Assembly (NCBI GenBank): GCA_900772685.1
Contig: CAAGRP010000310.1
Span: 1-5,011, forward strand
DNA from: Lachnospiraceae bacterium
GTDB lineage: Bacteria > Bacillota > Clostridia > Lachnospirales > Lachnospiraceae
Length of the DNA stretch: 5,011 bases
Direction: 5' to 3'
A program made the position numbers and the translations under genes. Below, piece by piece: positions 1 through 5,011 of the stretch (position 1 is its first letter; every line of letters starts with the position of its first letter). Below the pieces are notes generated by a model. That model was not told where the DNA came from, did not search any database, and saw only the letters and a program-made list of their open reading frames with translations.

Positions 1-797
1 AAGTTTCTCGTATGGGCGTATTCTTCCGGCAAATCTTTATAATTTCCGCCATCTGGCACCAAAGCAATAATCTCTTTTACACGCTCAGAATGATTAGCTG
101 CTATGTGGTTCCTTACATCGGAAGATCTCTTGCGCATTAATTCTTGATACGGATTAGCAACATCTGTTTCATACTGCATAACATCCATGCCCAAATTCTT
201 TTCCAGAGGCGGCAAATCTGATAAAGCCATGCTACATGTGATTTGCTTCTGTTGAATTTCAGGATACTCAAACGAGCCAATTCTACTTCCAACAAAAACA
301 ACTCTTCGTCTACTTTGAGGAACGCCGTAATCAGCAGCACATAGTATCTTGTATTGAATGTCATATCCCATACGTGTAAATCTATCAATTATACTGTCCT
401 TTATTTGTCCACCAAATAGCCCAACTAAACCCGGAACATTCTCAATAACAAACATCTTCGGACGTATTTCATCTACCAACCTAATGTAAGACAAATATAG
501 CTTGTTTCTAGGATCATCAAATTTACGCGGACCTGAAAGGGACATTCCCTGACATGGTGGTCCACCTATAATTACATCTATAGTTTTATCACCTATTAAG
601 GGTTTTATATCGGACTCATAATGTACCTCTGTTATATCTCCATAAATTGATTTAGCACCTTTATGGTTTAATTCAAATGTTTCCAACGCCTTATTATCAT
701 TATCAATACCAAGAAGGACATTAAACCCTGCCTGCTCGAATCCATAAGACAGTCCGCCACATCCGCAAAACAAATCTATGACATTATAGTTACCCAT
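1..797 (-). CDS. C5-cytosine DNA methyltransferase (3' end beyond window)
   Basis: Transfers a methyl group from S-adenosylmethionine to C5 of cytosine in a specific DNA site. The frame is open from 797 to the left edge, giving 265 residues. Family motifs appear in order: motif I with DLFCGCGG (residues 8-15) for SAM binding, an acidic residue at D32 in GIDND (motif II), GDI at 53-55, motif IV GGPPCQG (78-84) with the catalytic Cys82, motif VI ENV (119-121), and motif VIII QSRRRVVFVG (161-170). Residues after about 185 should be the start of the target-recognition region; motifs IX and X lie off the window, so perhaps 60-150 residues are missing. The start overlaps the stop of the upstream helix-turn-helix gene by 8 bp, implying translational coupling. 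An alternative in-frame ATG at 809 sits directly against GGAAGG (810-815), too close to it, so 797 is preferred. The target sequence cannot be read from this fragment. A restriction partner, if any, would lie to the left. Confidence 0.95.
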   Translation of the reverse strand, partial: MGNYNVIDLFCGCGGLSYGFEQAGFNVLLGIDNDNKALETFELNHKGAKSIYGDITEVHYESDIKPLIGDKTIDVIIGGPPCQGMSLSGPRKFDDPRNKLYLSYIRLVDEIRPKMFVIENVPGLVGLFGGQIKDSIIDRFTRMGYDIQYKILCAADYGVPQSRRRVVFVGSRIGSFEYPEIQQKQITCSMALSDLPPLEKNLGMDVMQYETDVANPYQELMRKRSSDVRNHIAANHSERVKEIIALVPDGGNYKDLPEEYAHTRN

Positions 798-972
798 TAT
801 CAGTTTCATCCTTCCGTCTTTTATCTTCTGGTTTTTGCATATCAGCCGGAATTGCCCATACTTCTCCAAGTTTAAAAACACCGGGAATCCGCCCTTCGGA
901 GCAGAGTATCTGCACTCTCCGCTGAGAAATGTTCCATTTCTTTGCCGCTTGGCTAGCTGTCATATATTCCAT
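790..972 (-). CDS. Small MerR/excisionase-like helix-turn-helix DNA-binding protein
   Basis: A 60-residue protein, essentially a single winged helix-turn-helix domain of the HTH_17/MerR-like type. The segment TASQAAKKWNISQRRVQILC (residues 5-24) forms the helix-turn-helix, followed by EGRIPGVFKLGEVWAIP, the usual wing and turn, then a charged tail (KRRKDE). The ATG at 972 is chosen because GAGGT (979-983) lies 6 nt upstream; Met4 is a weaker alternative. It is the first gene of a two-gene unit and overlaps the methyltransferase start by 8 bp. Small proteins of this kind are frequent in Firmicutes beside methyltransferases and in mobile elements, where they act as local regulators or, in the related excisionases, as recombination directionality factors. 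A palindrome in its own promoter makes autoregulation likely, but this is inference. It does not resemble the Cro-like controller (C) proteins of classical restriction-modification systems. Confidence 0.85.
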   Translation of the reverse strand: MEYMTASQAAKKWNISQRRVQILCSEGRIPGVFKLGEVWAIPADMQKPEDKRRKDETDNG

Positions 973-990
973 TTATATACCTCAAATTAC

Positions 991-1012
991 ACTATTAACC
1001 ACTATATATAGT
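991..1012. promoter_or_regulatory. Candidate operator: palindrome plus third half-site at the promoter
   Basis: ACTATATATAGT (1001-1012) is a perfect 12-bp palindrome. A further ACTAT at 991-995 repeats the left half-site (1001-1005) exactly 10 bp away, one DNA turn. The palindrome overlaps the -10 box and the predicted transcription start, where a bound repressor would block initiation. The natural candidate binder is the HTH protein encoded immediately downstream. The site is very AT-rich, so chance symmetry is possible. Confidence 0.35.
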
Positions 1013-1038
1013 ATATTCGGCAGGTCGAACAATAGCAA
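1010..1038 (-). promoter_or_regulatory. Sigma-A-type promoter of the HTH-methyltransferase unit
   Basis: On the minus strand, a -35 box TTGCTA (1038-1033, 4 of 6 matches) is followed by a 17-nt spacer and a -10 box TATACT (1015-1010, 5 of 6). An eight-A tract (1047-1040) lies just upstream of the -35 box, resembling an UP element. The predicted start near 1003 leaves a leader of about 30 nt with the GAGGT ribosome binding site. Inferred from consensus only. Confidence 0.55.
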
Positions 1039-1131
1039 GTTTTTTTTCACTTCAGCTATGTATTATATATCCATGTCATATTTAGGCTATATCCTTTTCA
1101 AATTCACCTTTTGCACACCCTTCGATTTTCC

Positions 1132-1169
1132 AAAAAAATATGGCAGAGACCCAAACAAATCTCTGCCAT
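1132..1169 (-). terminator. Rho-independent terminator after the DUF6485-type gene
   Basis: Ten perfect base pairs, ATGGCAGAGA (1140-1149) with TCTCTGCCAT (1160-1169), enclose a 10-nt loop. On the minus strand the hairpin is followed by A then seven Ts (1138-1132). It lies 13 nt past the stop codon of the 65-residue gene and separates that gene from the HTH-methyltransferase unit. Confidence 0.9.
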
Positions 1170-1182
1170 TAAAATAATTCTT

Positions 1183-1380
1183 TTATCCATTTATGAGTCC
1201 GTGGTCGATCGCCAACGCTCTTATAGACCTGTCATAGGTGGCTTCAGCCTCTTTTGAGAAAAAGCATCCCGGAACGCCCTCGTTATGATCTCTATGATGT
1301 GCCACACAATCACAGCATTTTCCGTGATTCGGACAATCATATGTGCATGGACACGGTCTTGTATTTGAACATCCTGCCAT
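1183..1380 (-). CDS. Small Cys-rich protein, DUF6485-like
   Basis: A 65-residue protein with eight cysteines (4, 10, 12, 16, 22, 23, 25, 39) and several histidines (19, 28, 29, 32). The pattern CPCTYDCPNHGKCCDCVAHH followed by GVPGCFF and a C-terminal TYDRS helix matches my memory of the uncharacterised DUF6485 family of anaerobic Firmicutes. The CxC, CC and CxxH spacing suggests metal binding, probably zinc or an iron-sulfur cluster, but no function is known to me. There is no signal peptide or membrane segment, so it should be cytosolic. The ATG at 1380 is supported by a strong AGGAGG (1392-1397) with an extended AGGAGGAG ending 9 nt before the start. It is monocistronic: a terminator follows 13 nt after the stop, and the upstream region is non-coding on this strand. 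Its base composition looks closer to the right-hand operon than to the methyltransferase. Confidence 0.85.
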   Translation of the reverse strand: MAGCSNTRPCPCTYDCPNHGKCCDCVAHHRDHNEGVPGCFFSKEAEATYDRSIRALAIDHGLING

Positions 1381-1539
1381 TATTTTACTCTCCTCCTACT
1401 CTTCTAATTATTCTGCATTCAAGTTATTTAACTTGTTTTTTAACCCGAACGCTTAAGTATATAATATATCATTTTCAAATTAATTTCTTGAAAACGAAAT
1501 ATATTTTGGTATTATTTTAGCCTTTGACGATTATTTTGA
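1381..1539. other. Intergenic AT-rich region, no intact gene seen
   Basis: This region separates the DUF6485-type start from the recombinase remnant. It holds the ribosome binding site, the inverted repeats and probably the promoter of the 65-residue gene. No reading frame on either strand has a plausible start with ribosome binding site and a recognisable product. On the plus strand all frames are broken by stops, as expected of decayed DNA. Confidence 0.6.
1420..1435. repeat. Perfect inverted repeat upstream of the DUF6485-type gene
   Basis: CAAGTTA, TT, TAACTTG: seven-base arms around two bases, centred about 48 bp upstream of the ATG. A second, looser inverted repeat, TTTTCAA (1472-1478) with TTGAAAA (1488-1494), lies farther upstream. 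Either could be a regulator site for this gene. I found no convincing -35/-10 pair around them, though TATATT/TATTAT-like -10 candidates occur at 1458-1470 on the minus strand. Confidence 0.3.
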
Positions 1540-1632
1540 AAGATTACATAAGAAGTATACTATCATGTAACGCAAGGACAGAAAGCTATTGATGCCTTAA
1601 ACCTTGATATAATTTCAATCTTTGCCCACTAA
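1540..1632 (+). pseudogene. Decayed C-terminal remnant of a tyrosine recombinase (integrase)
   Basis: One plus-strand frame reads KIT, stop, EVYYHVTQGQKAIDAL and continues to a TAA at 1630-1632. The block T-x-E-V-Y-Y-H-V fits the end of tyrosine recombinases, where the catalytic Tyr stands in a (V/L)YxHV context and is followed by a short helical tail (KITLEVYxHV-like sequences). Here Tyr would be the codon at 1558-1560. An in-frame TAA at 1549-1551 and a TGA at 1537-1539 interrupt the frame, and no integrase body is present upstream, so only about 30 codons survive. The remnant points toward the 3' end of the tRNA-Ser gene about 70 bp away, the usual layout of an integrase beside its tRNA attachment site. 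Short homology judged from memory, so the call is tentative. Confidence 0.45.
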
Positions 1633-1644
1633 ATGCCCACTAAA
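1623..1644. repeat. Perfect 11-bp tandem repeat (TGCCCACTAAA x2)
   Basis: Two exact adjacent copies of TGCCCACTAAA at 1623-1633 and 1634-1644. The first copy includes the last codons and stop of the recombinase remnant; the second abuts the T-tract of the tRNA terminator. Short direct repeats at this place are what one expects of integrase arm-type binding sites or of an att region; this role is inferred from position only. Confidence 0.7.
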
Positions 1645-1695
1645 CAAAAATAAAAAAGCCATAAAGCCTTATTCTATAAGACTTTACAGCTTTTT
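1645..1695 (-). terminator. Strong Rho-independent terminator of the tRNA-Ser gene
   Basis: On the minus strand AAAAGC...GCTTTT form the base, then TG/TG as two G-U wobbles, TAAAG/CTTTA, one further wobble and CTTAT/ATAAG, closing on a three-base AGA loop. That is about 19-20 stacked pairs (1653-1695) followed by the T-rich tract TTTTTTATTTTT (1657-1646). It starts just after the mature tRNA 3' end. The plus-strand side also ends in a T run (1691-1695), so it may stop transcripts from both directions. Confidence 0.88.
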
Positions 1696-1700
1696 ATTTA

Positions 1701-1785
1701 CGGAGAGAATGGGATTCGAACCCATGGTTCCGTGAGGAACACGACTTTTCGAGAGTCGCACCTTCGACCACTCGGACATCTCTCC
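1701..1785 (-). tRNA. tRNA-Ser (anticodon CGA)
   Basis: An 85-nt class II tRNA. The acceptor stem pairs GGAGAGA (1785-1779) with TCTCTCC, with discriminator G at 1701. The anticodon stem CGACT/AGTCG encloses the loop CTCGAAA, giving anticodon CGA, which reads the UCG serine codon. The long variable arm GTTCC-TCAC-GGAAC is the serine identity element, and the T arm is ATGGG-TTCGAAT-CCCAT. The 3' CCA is not encoded and must be added. It follows tadA in the same direction with its own promoter and terminator. Its 3' end faces a recombinase remnant, so it may have served as an integration target. Confidence 0.97.
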
Positions 1786-1801
1786 TTGCTCGACTCGATA
1801 T

Positions 1802-1830
1802 ATTATACTTATATATCCACGTTAAGTCAA
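1802..1830 (-). promoter_or_regulatory. Near-consensus promoter of tRNA-Ser
   Basis: On the minus strand TTGACT (1830-1825, 5 of 6) and a perfect TATAAT (1807-1802) are separated by 17 nt. Transcription would start near 1795, about ten bases before the mature tRNA 5' end. No terminator was seen between tadA and this promoter, so read-through from the upstream operon may add to tRNA expression. Confidence 0.88.
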
Positions 1831-1861
1831 TCGCGAATTTTACGGCACGGTCTTTAATCCC

Positions 1862-2353
1862 TCACTCCGTCTTTATCCCGGCTTTTTTCAGCTCACGCAG
1901 TTTCCTGAAAAAGCTGCTCATCATTTCCGAGCACTCGTCTCCAAGTACCCCCGATACCGTTTCAACCTTATGATTAAAACCGTCAGCCTGAAGTATGTTC
2001 ATTACAGAGCCGGCGCATCCGGCTTTCGGGTTCATGGCACCTATCACTACCTTATCAATCCTTGACTGTACAAGGGCTCCCGAGCACATCTGGCAAGGCT
2101 CAAGCGTCACATACATCGTACAGCCCTCAAGCCTCCAGTCACCCATAACGCGGCTTGCTTTTCTTATGGCGTTTAATTCCGCATGCGACAGAGTATTGTG
2201 ATCCGTATTGCGTCTGTTATATCCTCTCGCTATGATCTGTCCGTCATGAACTATCACGCAGCCTATCGGCACCTCGTTTATCCGTTCGGCTTTTTTTGCC
2301 TGGGCTATGGCTGCCTTCATAAAGCGCTCATCATCACTTAGCACCCTTTTCAT
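1862..2353 (-). CDS. tadA: tRNA adenosine(34) deaminase TadA
   Basis: Converts adenosine to inosine at wobble position 34 of tRNA-Arg(ACG), letting one tRNA read the CGU, CGC and CGA codons; cytosolic, usually essential. The 163 residues match the family length (about 150-170). The zinc-dependent deaminase signature is complete: HAE at 57-59 supplies zinc ligand His57 and the proton-shuttling Glu59, and PCQMC at 86-90 supplies Cys87 and Cys90. Conserved VPIGCVIV (28-35), the Asn46 region (GYNRRN), TLEPC (83-87) and the C-terminal FFRKLR helix (148-153) agree. The ATG at 2353 lies inside the end of the GTPase-nuclease gene (20-bp overlap), with AAGGG about 10 nt upstream, so the two are translated from one message. 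A TadA substrate tRNA is not in view; the neighbouring tRNA-Ser(CGA) has no A34 and is not a target. Confidence 0.97.
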   Translation of the reverse strand: MKRVLSDDERFMKAAIAQAKKAERINEVPIGCVIVHDGQIIARGYNRRNTDHNTLSHAELNAIRKASRVMGDWRLEGCTMYVTLEPCQMCSGALVQSRIDKVVIGAMNPKAGCAGSVMNILQADGFNHKVETVSGVLGDECSEMMSSFFRKLRELKKAGIKTE

Positions 2354-5011
2354 CTTCTATATTCCCTTCCGGCTCTGACACACTTATATCCGTCGATATC
2401 AATTCAGATATAAATGCGCCTCCCTTTGTTTCTGAATTAAGGAAATCCTCTTCAAGCTGTTTTCTTCCTGTCTTTACAGCCTCAAGAAGTCCTGCCGCCG
2501 ACATCCTTACGGCACCCTCACCCATGACGATGATCTGTTCAAGTCCGTCAGATGTTGCAACGGTCACGTTGTTGTTTTTTCCTAAGTCATGCACCGTTTT
2601 TTCTATATATTGATCTGCAGTTTCGGACTCCCTTGTATAAACAACATATATATTATGGTATCTGCTTACCTCTTCTTTTCCTCCGTGCACCTTATATGCA
2701 TCAAAAACGAGTATGAGTGTTCCGGACATCATCCCTGCAAAGCCGCTCAATATATCCGTAAGCTTGTCCCTTGCCGCACCTATATCCTTTGCTGCAAGCT
2801 CCTTTAGCTCATCCCATGCAAATATAATATTATAACCGTCTACCAGCAGATAATCCTTTCCCGGTTTTTTAGGTTTTCCTGTCTTCTTAGAAGGTGCAAA
2901 AAGCTCCTGCTCTCTTCTTGCCTTCCTCCAGCCCGGTCTTGTACGGCTTTCCCCCTTCCGTCCATATGTCCTTGCAAAGATCTCTTCAAGCTCCTTCTCA
3001 CTTGCAGCCGCTCTTTCTCCGCGCTCCTTAAAGCTGAGCTCTTCCTCTTTCTTAGACATATTCCGGCTTATCATAATATCCGTATCGTTATCATCGTTAT
3101 CATCCTCATCCTCCGGCTTTGAGCATTCCGTATGCATTCTGTCTTTAACATTGTACCACGGTACGATTACCCCCGCACCATGCGAACAAAATACCGATGA
3201 AGACGGATTTTCCGTATCTTTTTGCGCATCATAGCCTGTCTGCTCTACTATATTATCCTGATCGGCACATTCCTCATAGCCGGCAAACGTGCATGCCATC
3301 CTTCCTCTTCCCGAGGTAAATGATATAAGCTCCTCCTGATAGCTTCCAAGCTTTGCTGCAGGCCCTTTTCCGAATATCCTGCATTCTTTATCCATTATGA
3401 CCGGCGGATCATTTTCAGCATCCATGCTGTCGAGATTGTAAAGCACCCGTCCGACATTTTCCTCCGGCACGGTAATAACAAACCTGAAATACGGCTCGAG
3501 CAATACATTTACATTTTCCATAAGACCCTGCCTCAGTGCCCTGAAGGCTGCCTGTCTGAAATCACCCGGCTCCGTATGCTTTGTATGAGCTCTTCCGCCC
3601 ATAAGGCTTATCCTTATATCAGTAAGCTCCGAATCGGTAAGGACACCCGTATGTATCTTCTCTCCCAAATGTGACATGATGAGCTTCTGCCAGTGTATAT
3701 CCAGCTCATCTCTTTTACATTTGTTTTCGAGGACAACTCCGCTTCCTCTTTCAAGCGGCTCAATAAGAAGCCTTACCTCCGCATAATGTCTCAGAGGTTC
3801 AAAATGGCCTACTCCCTCCGTCGTCTTCTTTACGGTTTCCTTATATAATATCGTACCTGCCGAAAAGTCTATATCCATACCGAAGCGGTTCTTCATCTGT
3901 TCCTTAAGGATCTCCATCTGCACCTTTCCCATGACCTTGACGGAGATGCGTCCTGTTTTGTCCGACAAAACAACCGAAAGATTAGGCTCCTCTTCTTCTA
4001 TTTTTTTAAGAGCGGTATATACAACTATCGTCTGTATCGACTCATCATGCTCTATTTCATATGTAAGTATCGGTTCCGTTACCAGTGAATTAAGGCTGTG
4101 CTCATCCCCGAAGGCATCCCCCGCTGCCAGATTTTTAAATCCGGTAACGGTACAAAGCATACCCTTTACCGCCTCCTCGACAGACGAAAAAGAGCTTCCT
4201 GAATAAAGCCTTATCCGGTCGGTCTTTTCTATTATCTCTTCACCGTTCTTCAGATATTTTATCTGCTGCTTTACCTTTAATCTTCCGCCTGTGATCTTTA
4301 TCCATGCCAGCCGGTTTTCCTTTTCATCCCTTGTTATCTTATAAACCTTTCCCGACAGGCTCTCCTTGTAATCGCCTTCCCTTGTATATGCCTTTAATCC
4401 GTCGAAAAGTTCGGTAACTCCCGTATTTTTCAATGCCGATCCATGATATACAGGAAATAATTTCCGTTCGGATATAAGCAAGGAAATGTCCTCTTCGTTT
4501 ATTTCCTCTCCTGAAATATATCTGTCCAGTAGCTTTTCATCACAAAAGGCTATCTGTTCGTCAAAATCCTCCGTGCGTGATGTAAAATCGATCGCACAGG
4601 TGCTCAGCTCTTCTTTTATATGAGAGATCATCTCATCCCTGTCGACATCCCGGCTGTCTGTTTTATTTATAAAAATAAATGTAGGAACATTATATGTCTC
4701 GAGCATTTTCCAGAGATACTTTGTATGTGATGTGACACCCTCCTGCGCACTTATCAAAAGGAGTGCATAATCAAGAACCCAGAGAGACCTTTCTGTCTCT
4801 GTCGCAAGATCGGAATGTCCCGGTGTATCAAGCAGCAGATACTCGCAGTCATCCGATATTATCCTTGCCTGCTTTGATGATACGGTTATTCCTCTTTTTC
4901 TTTCTATGGGGTCGGTATCCAGAACCGGATTTTGTATTTTCATCTGATACATAAGCCGGATTATTGTAGGCTGTAAATGTGCCAAAAGTCCCTGGATCAG
5001 TTCATTATCCT
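2334..5011 (-). CDS. TetM/EF-G-like translation GTPase fused to a C-terminal YacP/Rae1-type NYN nuclease (5' end beyond window)
   Basis: At least 891 residues, open through the right edge; numbering here counts from the TTG at 4985, which is not the true start because the frame continues upstream. G-domain motifs: RGIT at 31-34 (G2), DTPGH at 53-57 (G3, with the catalytic-type His), NKTD at 107-110 (G4), GSALK near 182-186 (G5). EF-G-like domains II to V follow at roughly 208-300, 303-375, 378-500 and 500-575, with family blocks EGVGHFEPLRHYAEV (390-404), GGRAHTKHTEPGDFRQA (463-479), SGRGRM (558-563) and VFCSHGAG (598-605). An acidic tract (625-636), a helical KE-rich stretch (643-675) and a basic linker (679-710) lead to an NYN domain (711-835) with VDGYN (Asp716), FDAYK (Asp762), ETADQYIEK (Asp791, Glu795) and TSDGLEQ (Asp813). 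This domain type includes B. subtilis Rae1, which cuts mRNA in the ribosomal A site. A role in ribosome protection or rescue is inferred. Co-translated with tadA. A Walker A motif is not visible. Confidence 0.93.
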   Translation of the reverse strand, partial: DNELIQGLLAHLQPTIIRLMYQMKIQNPVLDTDPIERKRGITVSSKQARIISDDCEYLLLDTPGHSDLATETERSLWVLDYALLLISAQEGVTSHTKYLWKMLETYNVPTFIFINKTDSRDVDRDEMISHIKEELSTCAIDFTSRTEDFDEQIAFCDEKLLDRYISGEEINEEDISLLISERKLFPVYHGSALKNTGVTELFDGLKAYTREGDYKESLSGKVYKITRDEKENRLAWIKITGGRLKVKQQIKYLKNGEEIIEKTDRIRLYSGSSFSSVEEAVKGMLCTVTGFKNLAAGDAFGDEHSLNSLVTEPILTYEIEHDESIQTIVVYTALKKIEEEEPNLSVVLSDKTGRISVKVMGKVQMEILKEQMKNRFGMDIDFSAGTILYKETVKKTTEGVGHFEPLRHYAEVRLLIEPLERGSGVVLENKCKRDELDIHWQKLIMSHLGEKIHTGVLTDSELTDIRISLMGGRAHTKHTEPGDFRQAAFRALRQGLMENVNVLLEPYFRFVITVPEENVGRVLYNLDSMDAENDPPVIMDKECRIFGKGPAAKLGSYQEELISFTSGRGRMACTFAGYEECADQDNIVEQTGYDAQKDTENPSSSVFCSHGAGVIVPWYNVKDRMHTECSKPEDEDDNDDNDTDIMISRNMSKKEEELSFKERGERAAASEKELEEIFARTYGRKGESRTRPGWRKARREQELFAPSKKTGKPKKPGKDYLLVDGYNIIFAWDELKELAAKDIGAARDKLTDILSGFAGMMSGTLILVFDAYKVHGGKEEVSRYHNIYVVYTRESETADQYIEKTVHDLGKNNNVTVATSDGLEQIIVMGEGAVRMSAAGLLEAVKTGRKQLEEDFLNSETKGGAFISELISTDISVSEPEGNIEDEKGAK
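3084..3113. repeat. Short tandem repeats encoding the acidic linker
   Basis: Two copies of ATCGTTATC (3084-3101) are followed by two copies of ATCCTC (3102-3113). On the coding strand they spell alternating Glu, Asp and Asn codons of the acidic tract between the GTPase part and the NYN domain. Such in-frame repeats can change length by slippage in units of three without breaking the frame, so this linker is likely to vary between strains. Confidence 0.7.

Noticed and set aside
137..388. 83-residue minus-strand reading frame
   Set aside because: Lies wholly inside the methyltransferase in another frame, has no family features and no ribosome binding site context.
929..1177. 82-residue plus-strand reading frame
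   Set aside because: Antisense to the HTH gene start, its promoter and the terminator; low-complexity AT-rich translation with no ribosome binding site.
1420..1441. Plus-strand intrinsic terminator (palindrome followed by six Ts)
   Set aside because: The stem is AT-rich with a two- to four-base loop, and there is no plus-strand gene upstream for it to serve. An operator is the more economical reading.
1254..1520. 88-residue plus-strand reading frame
   Set aside because: Antisense to the Cys-rich gene, which has a far better ribosome binding site, terminator and family pattern.
1510..1569. Second plus-strand frame reading AFDDYFERLHKKYTIM then stop
   Set aside because: It looks protein-like but has no start codon, overlaps the recombinase-like remnant in another frame and resembles nothing I recognise. 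It might be the same decayed gene after a frameshift, but this cannot be shown.
1995..2201. 68-residue plus-strand reading frame
   Set aside because: Antisense shadow of tadA.
3931..4206. 91-residue plus-strand reading frame, and similar ones at 2589-2807 and 4763-4954
   Set aside because: Antisense shadows of the GTPase-nuclease gene; the coding strand there is unambiguous from conserved motifs.
4983..4985. TTG as the start codon of the large gene
   Set aside because: The frame stays open to the window edge, the G-domain N-terminus would be incomplete, and no ribosome binding site precedes it.
2334..5011. Tetracycline resistance gene (tet(M)/tet(O) type)
   Set aside because: The translation-factor part is TetM-like, but the NYN fusion, the coupling to tadA and the apparently degenerate P-loop place it in a separate housekeeping-like family. 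Nothing supports a resistance call.
1..5011. CRISPR array, insertion sequence or riboswitch
   Set aside because: No spaced repeats, no transposase frame or long terminal inverted repeats, and no recognisable aptamer core. The upstream leader of the large gene is outside the window.

Overview
The window reads as chromosomal DNA of a low-to-moderate GC Gram-positive bacterium, most likely a Clostridia member close to Lachnospiraceae. The grounds are AGGAGG-type ribosome binding sites, Firmicutes-type promoters and terminators, a tRNA-Ser without an encoded CCA, a DUF6485-type Cys-rich mini-protein, and a TetM-like GTPase fused to a YacP/Rae1-type NYN nuclease, an architecture I know from Clostridia. 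Every intact gene is on the minus strand, so transcription runs right to left. The genus is an inference from gene content and was not tested.

Right part (5011 to about 1790): a translation-linked operon. A very long gene, cut by the right edge, encodes an EF-G/TetM-like GTPase joined by an acidic then basic linker to a C-terminal NYN ribonuclease domain. Its 3' end overlaps tadA (tRNA adenosine deaminase) by 20 bp. Next comes a tRNA-Ser(CGA) gene with its own near-consensus promoter and a strong terminator. All three products act in decoding or on the ribosome.

Middle (about 1700 to 1380): a mostly non-coding stretch just past the 3' end of the tRNA gene. It holds the tRNA terminator, a perfect 11-bp tandem repeat, and on the plus strand a short decayed reading frame resembling the C-terminus of a tyrosine recombinase (VYYHV around the catalytic Tyr). 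Together with the tRNA this looks like the scar of an integrated element.

Left part (1380 to 1): a small Cys-rich DUF6485-type gene with its own terminator, then a two-gene unit: a 60-residue helix-turn-helix protein overlapping by 8 bp a C5-cytosine DNA methyltransferase that runs off the left edge. The unit has a good promoter whose -10 box and predicted start lie in a perfect palindrome, suggesting autoregulation. The methyltransferase region looks more AT-rich than the right-hand operon, consistent with an accessory, possibly restriction-modification, cargo next to a tRNA integration site.

The most interesting items are the GTPase-nuclease fusion, whose P-loop looks absent or degenerate in the part visible here, and the integrase scar, tRNA and methyltransferase arrangement.
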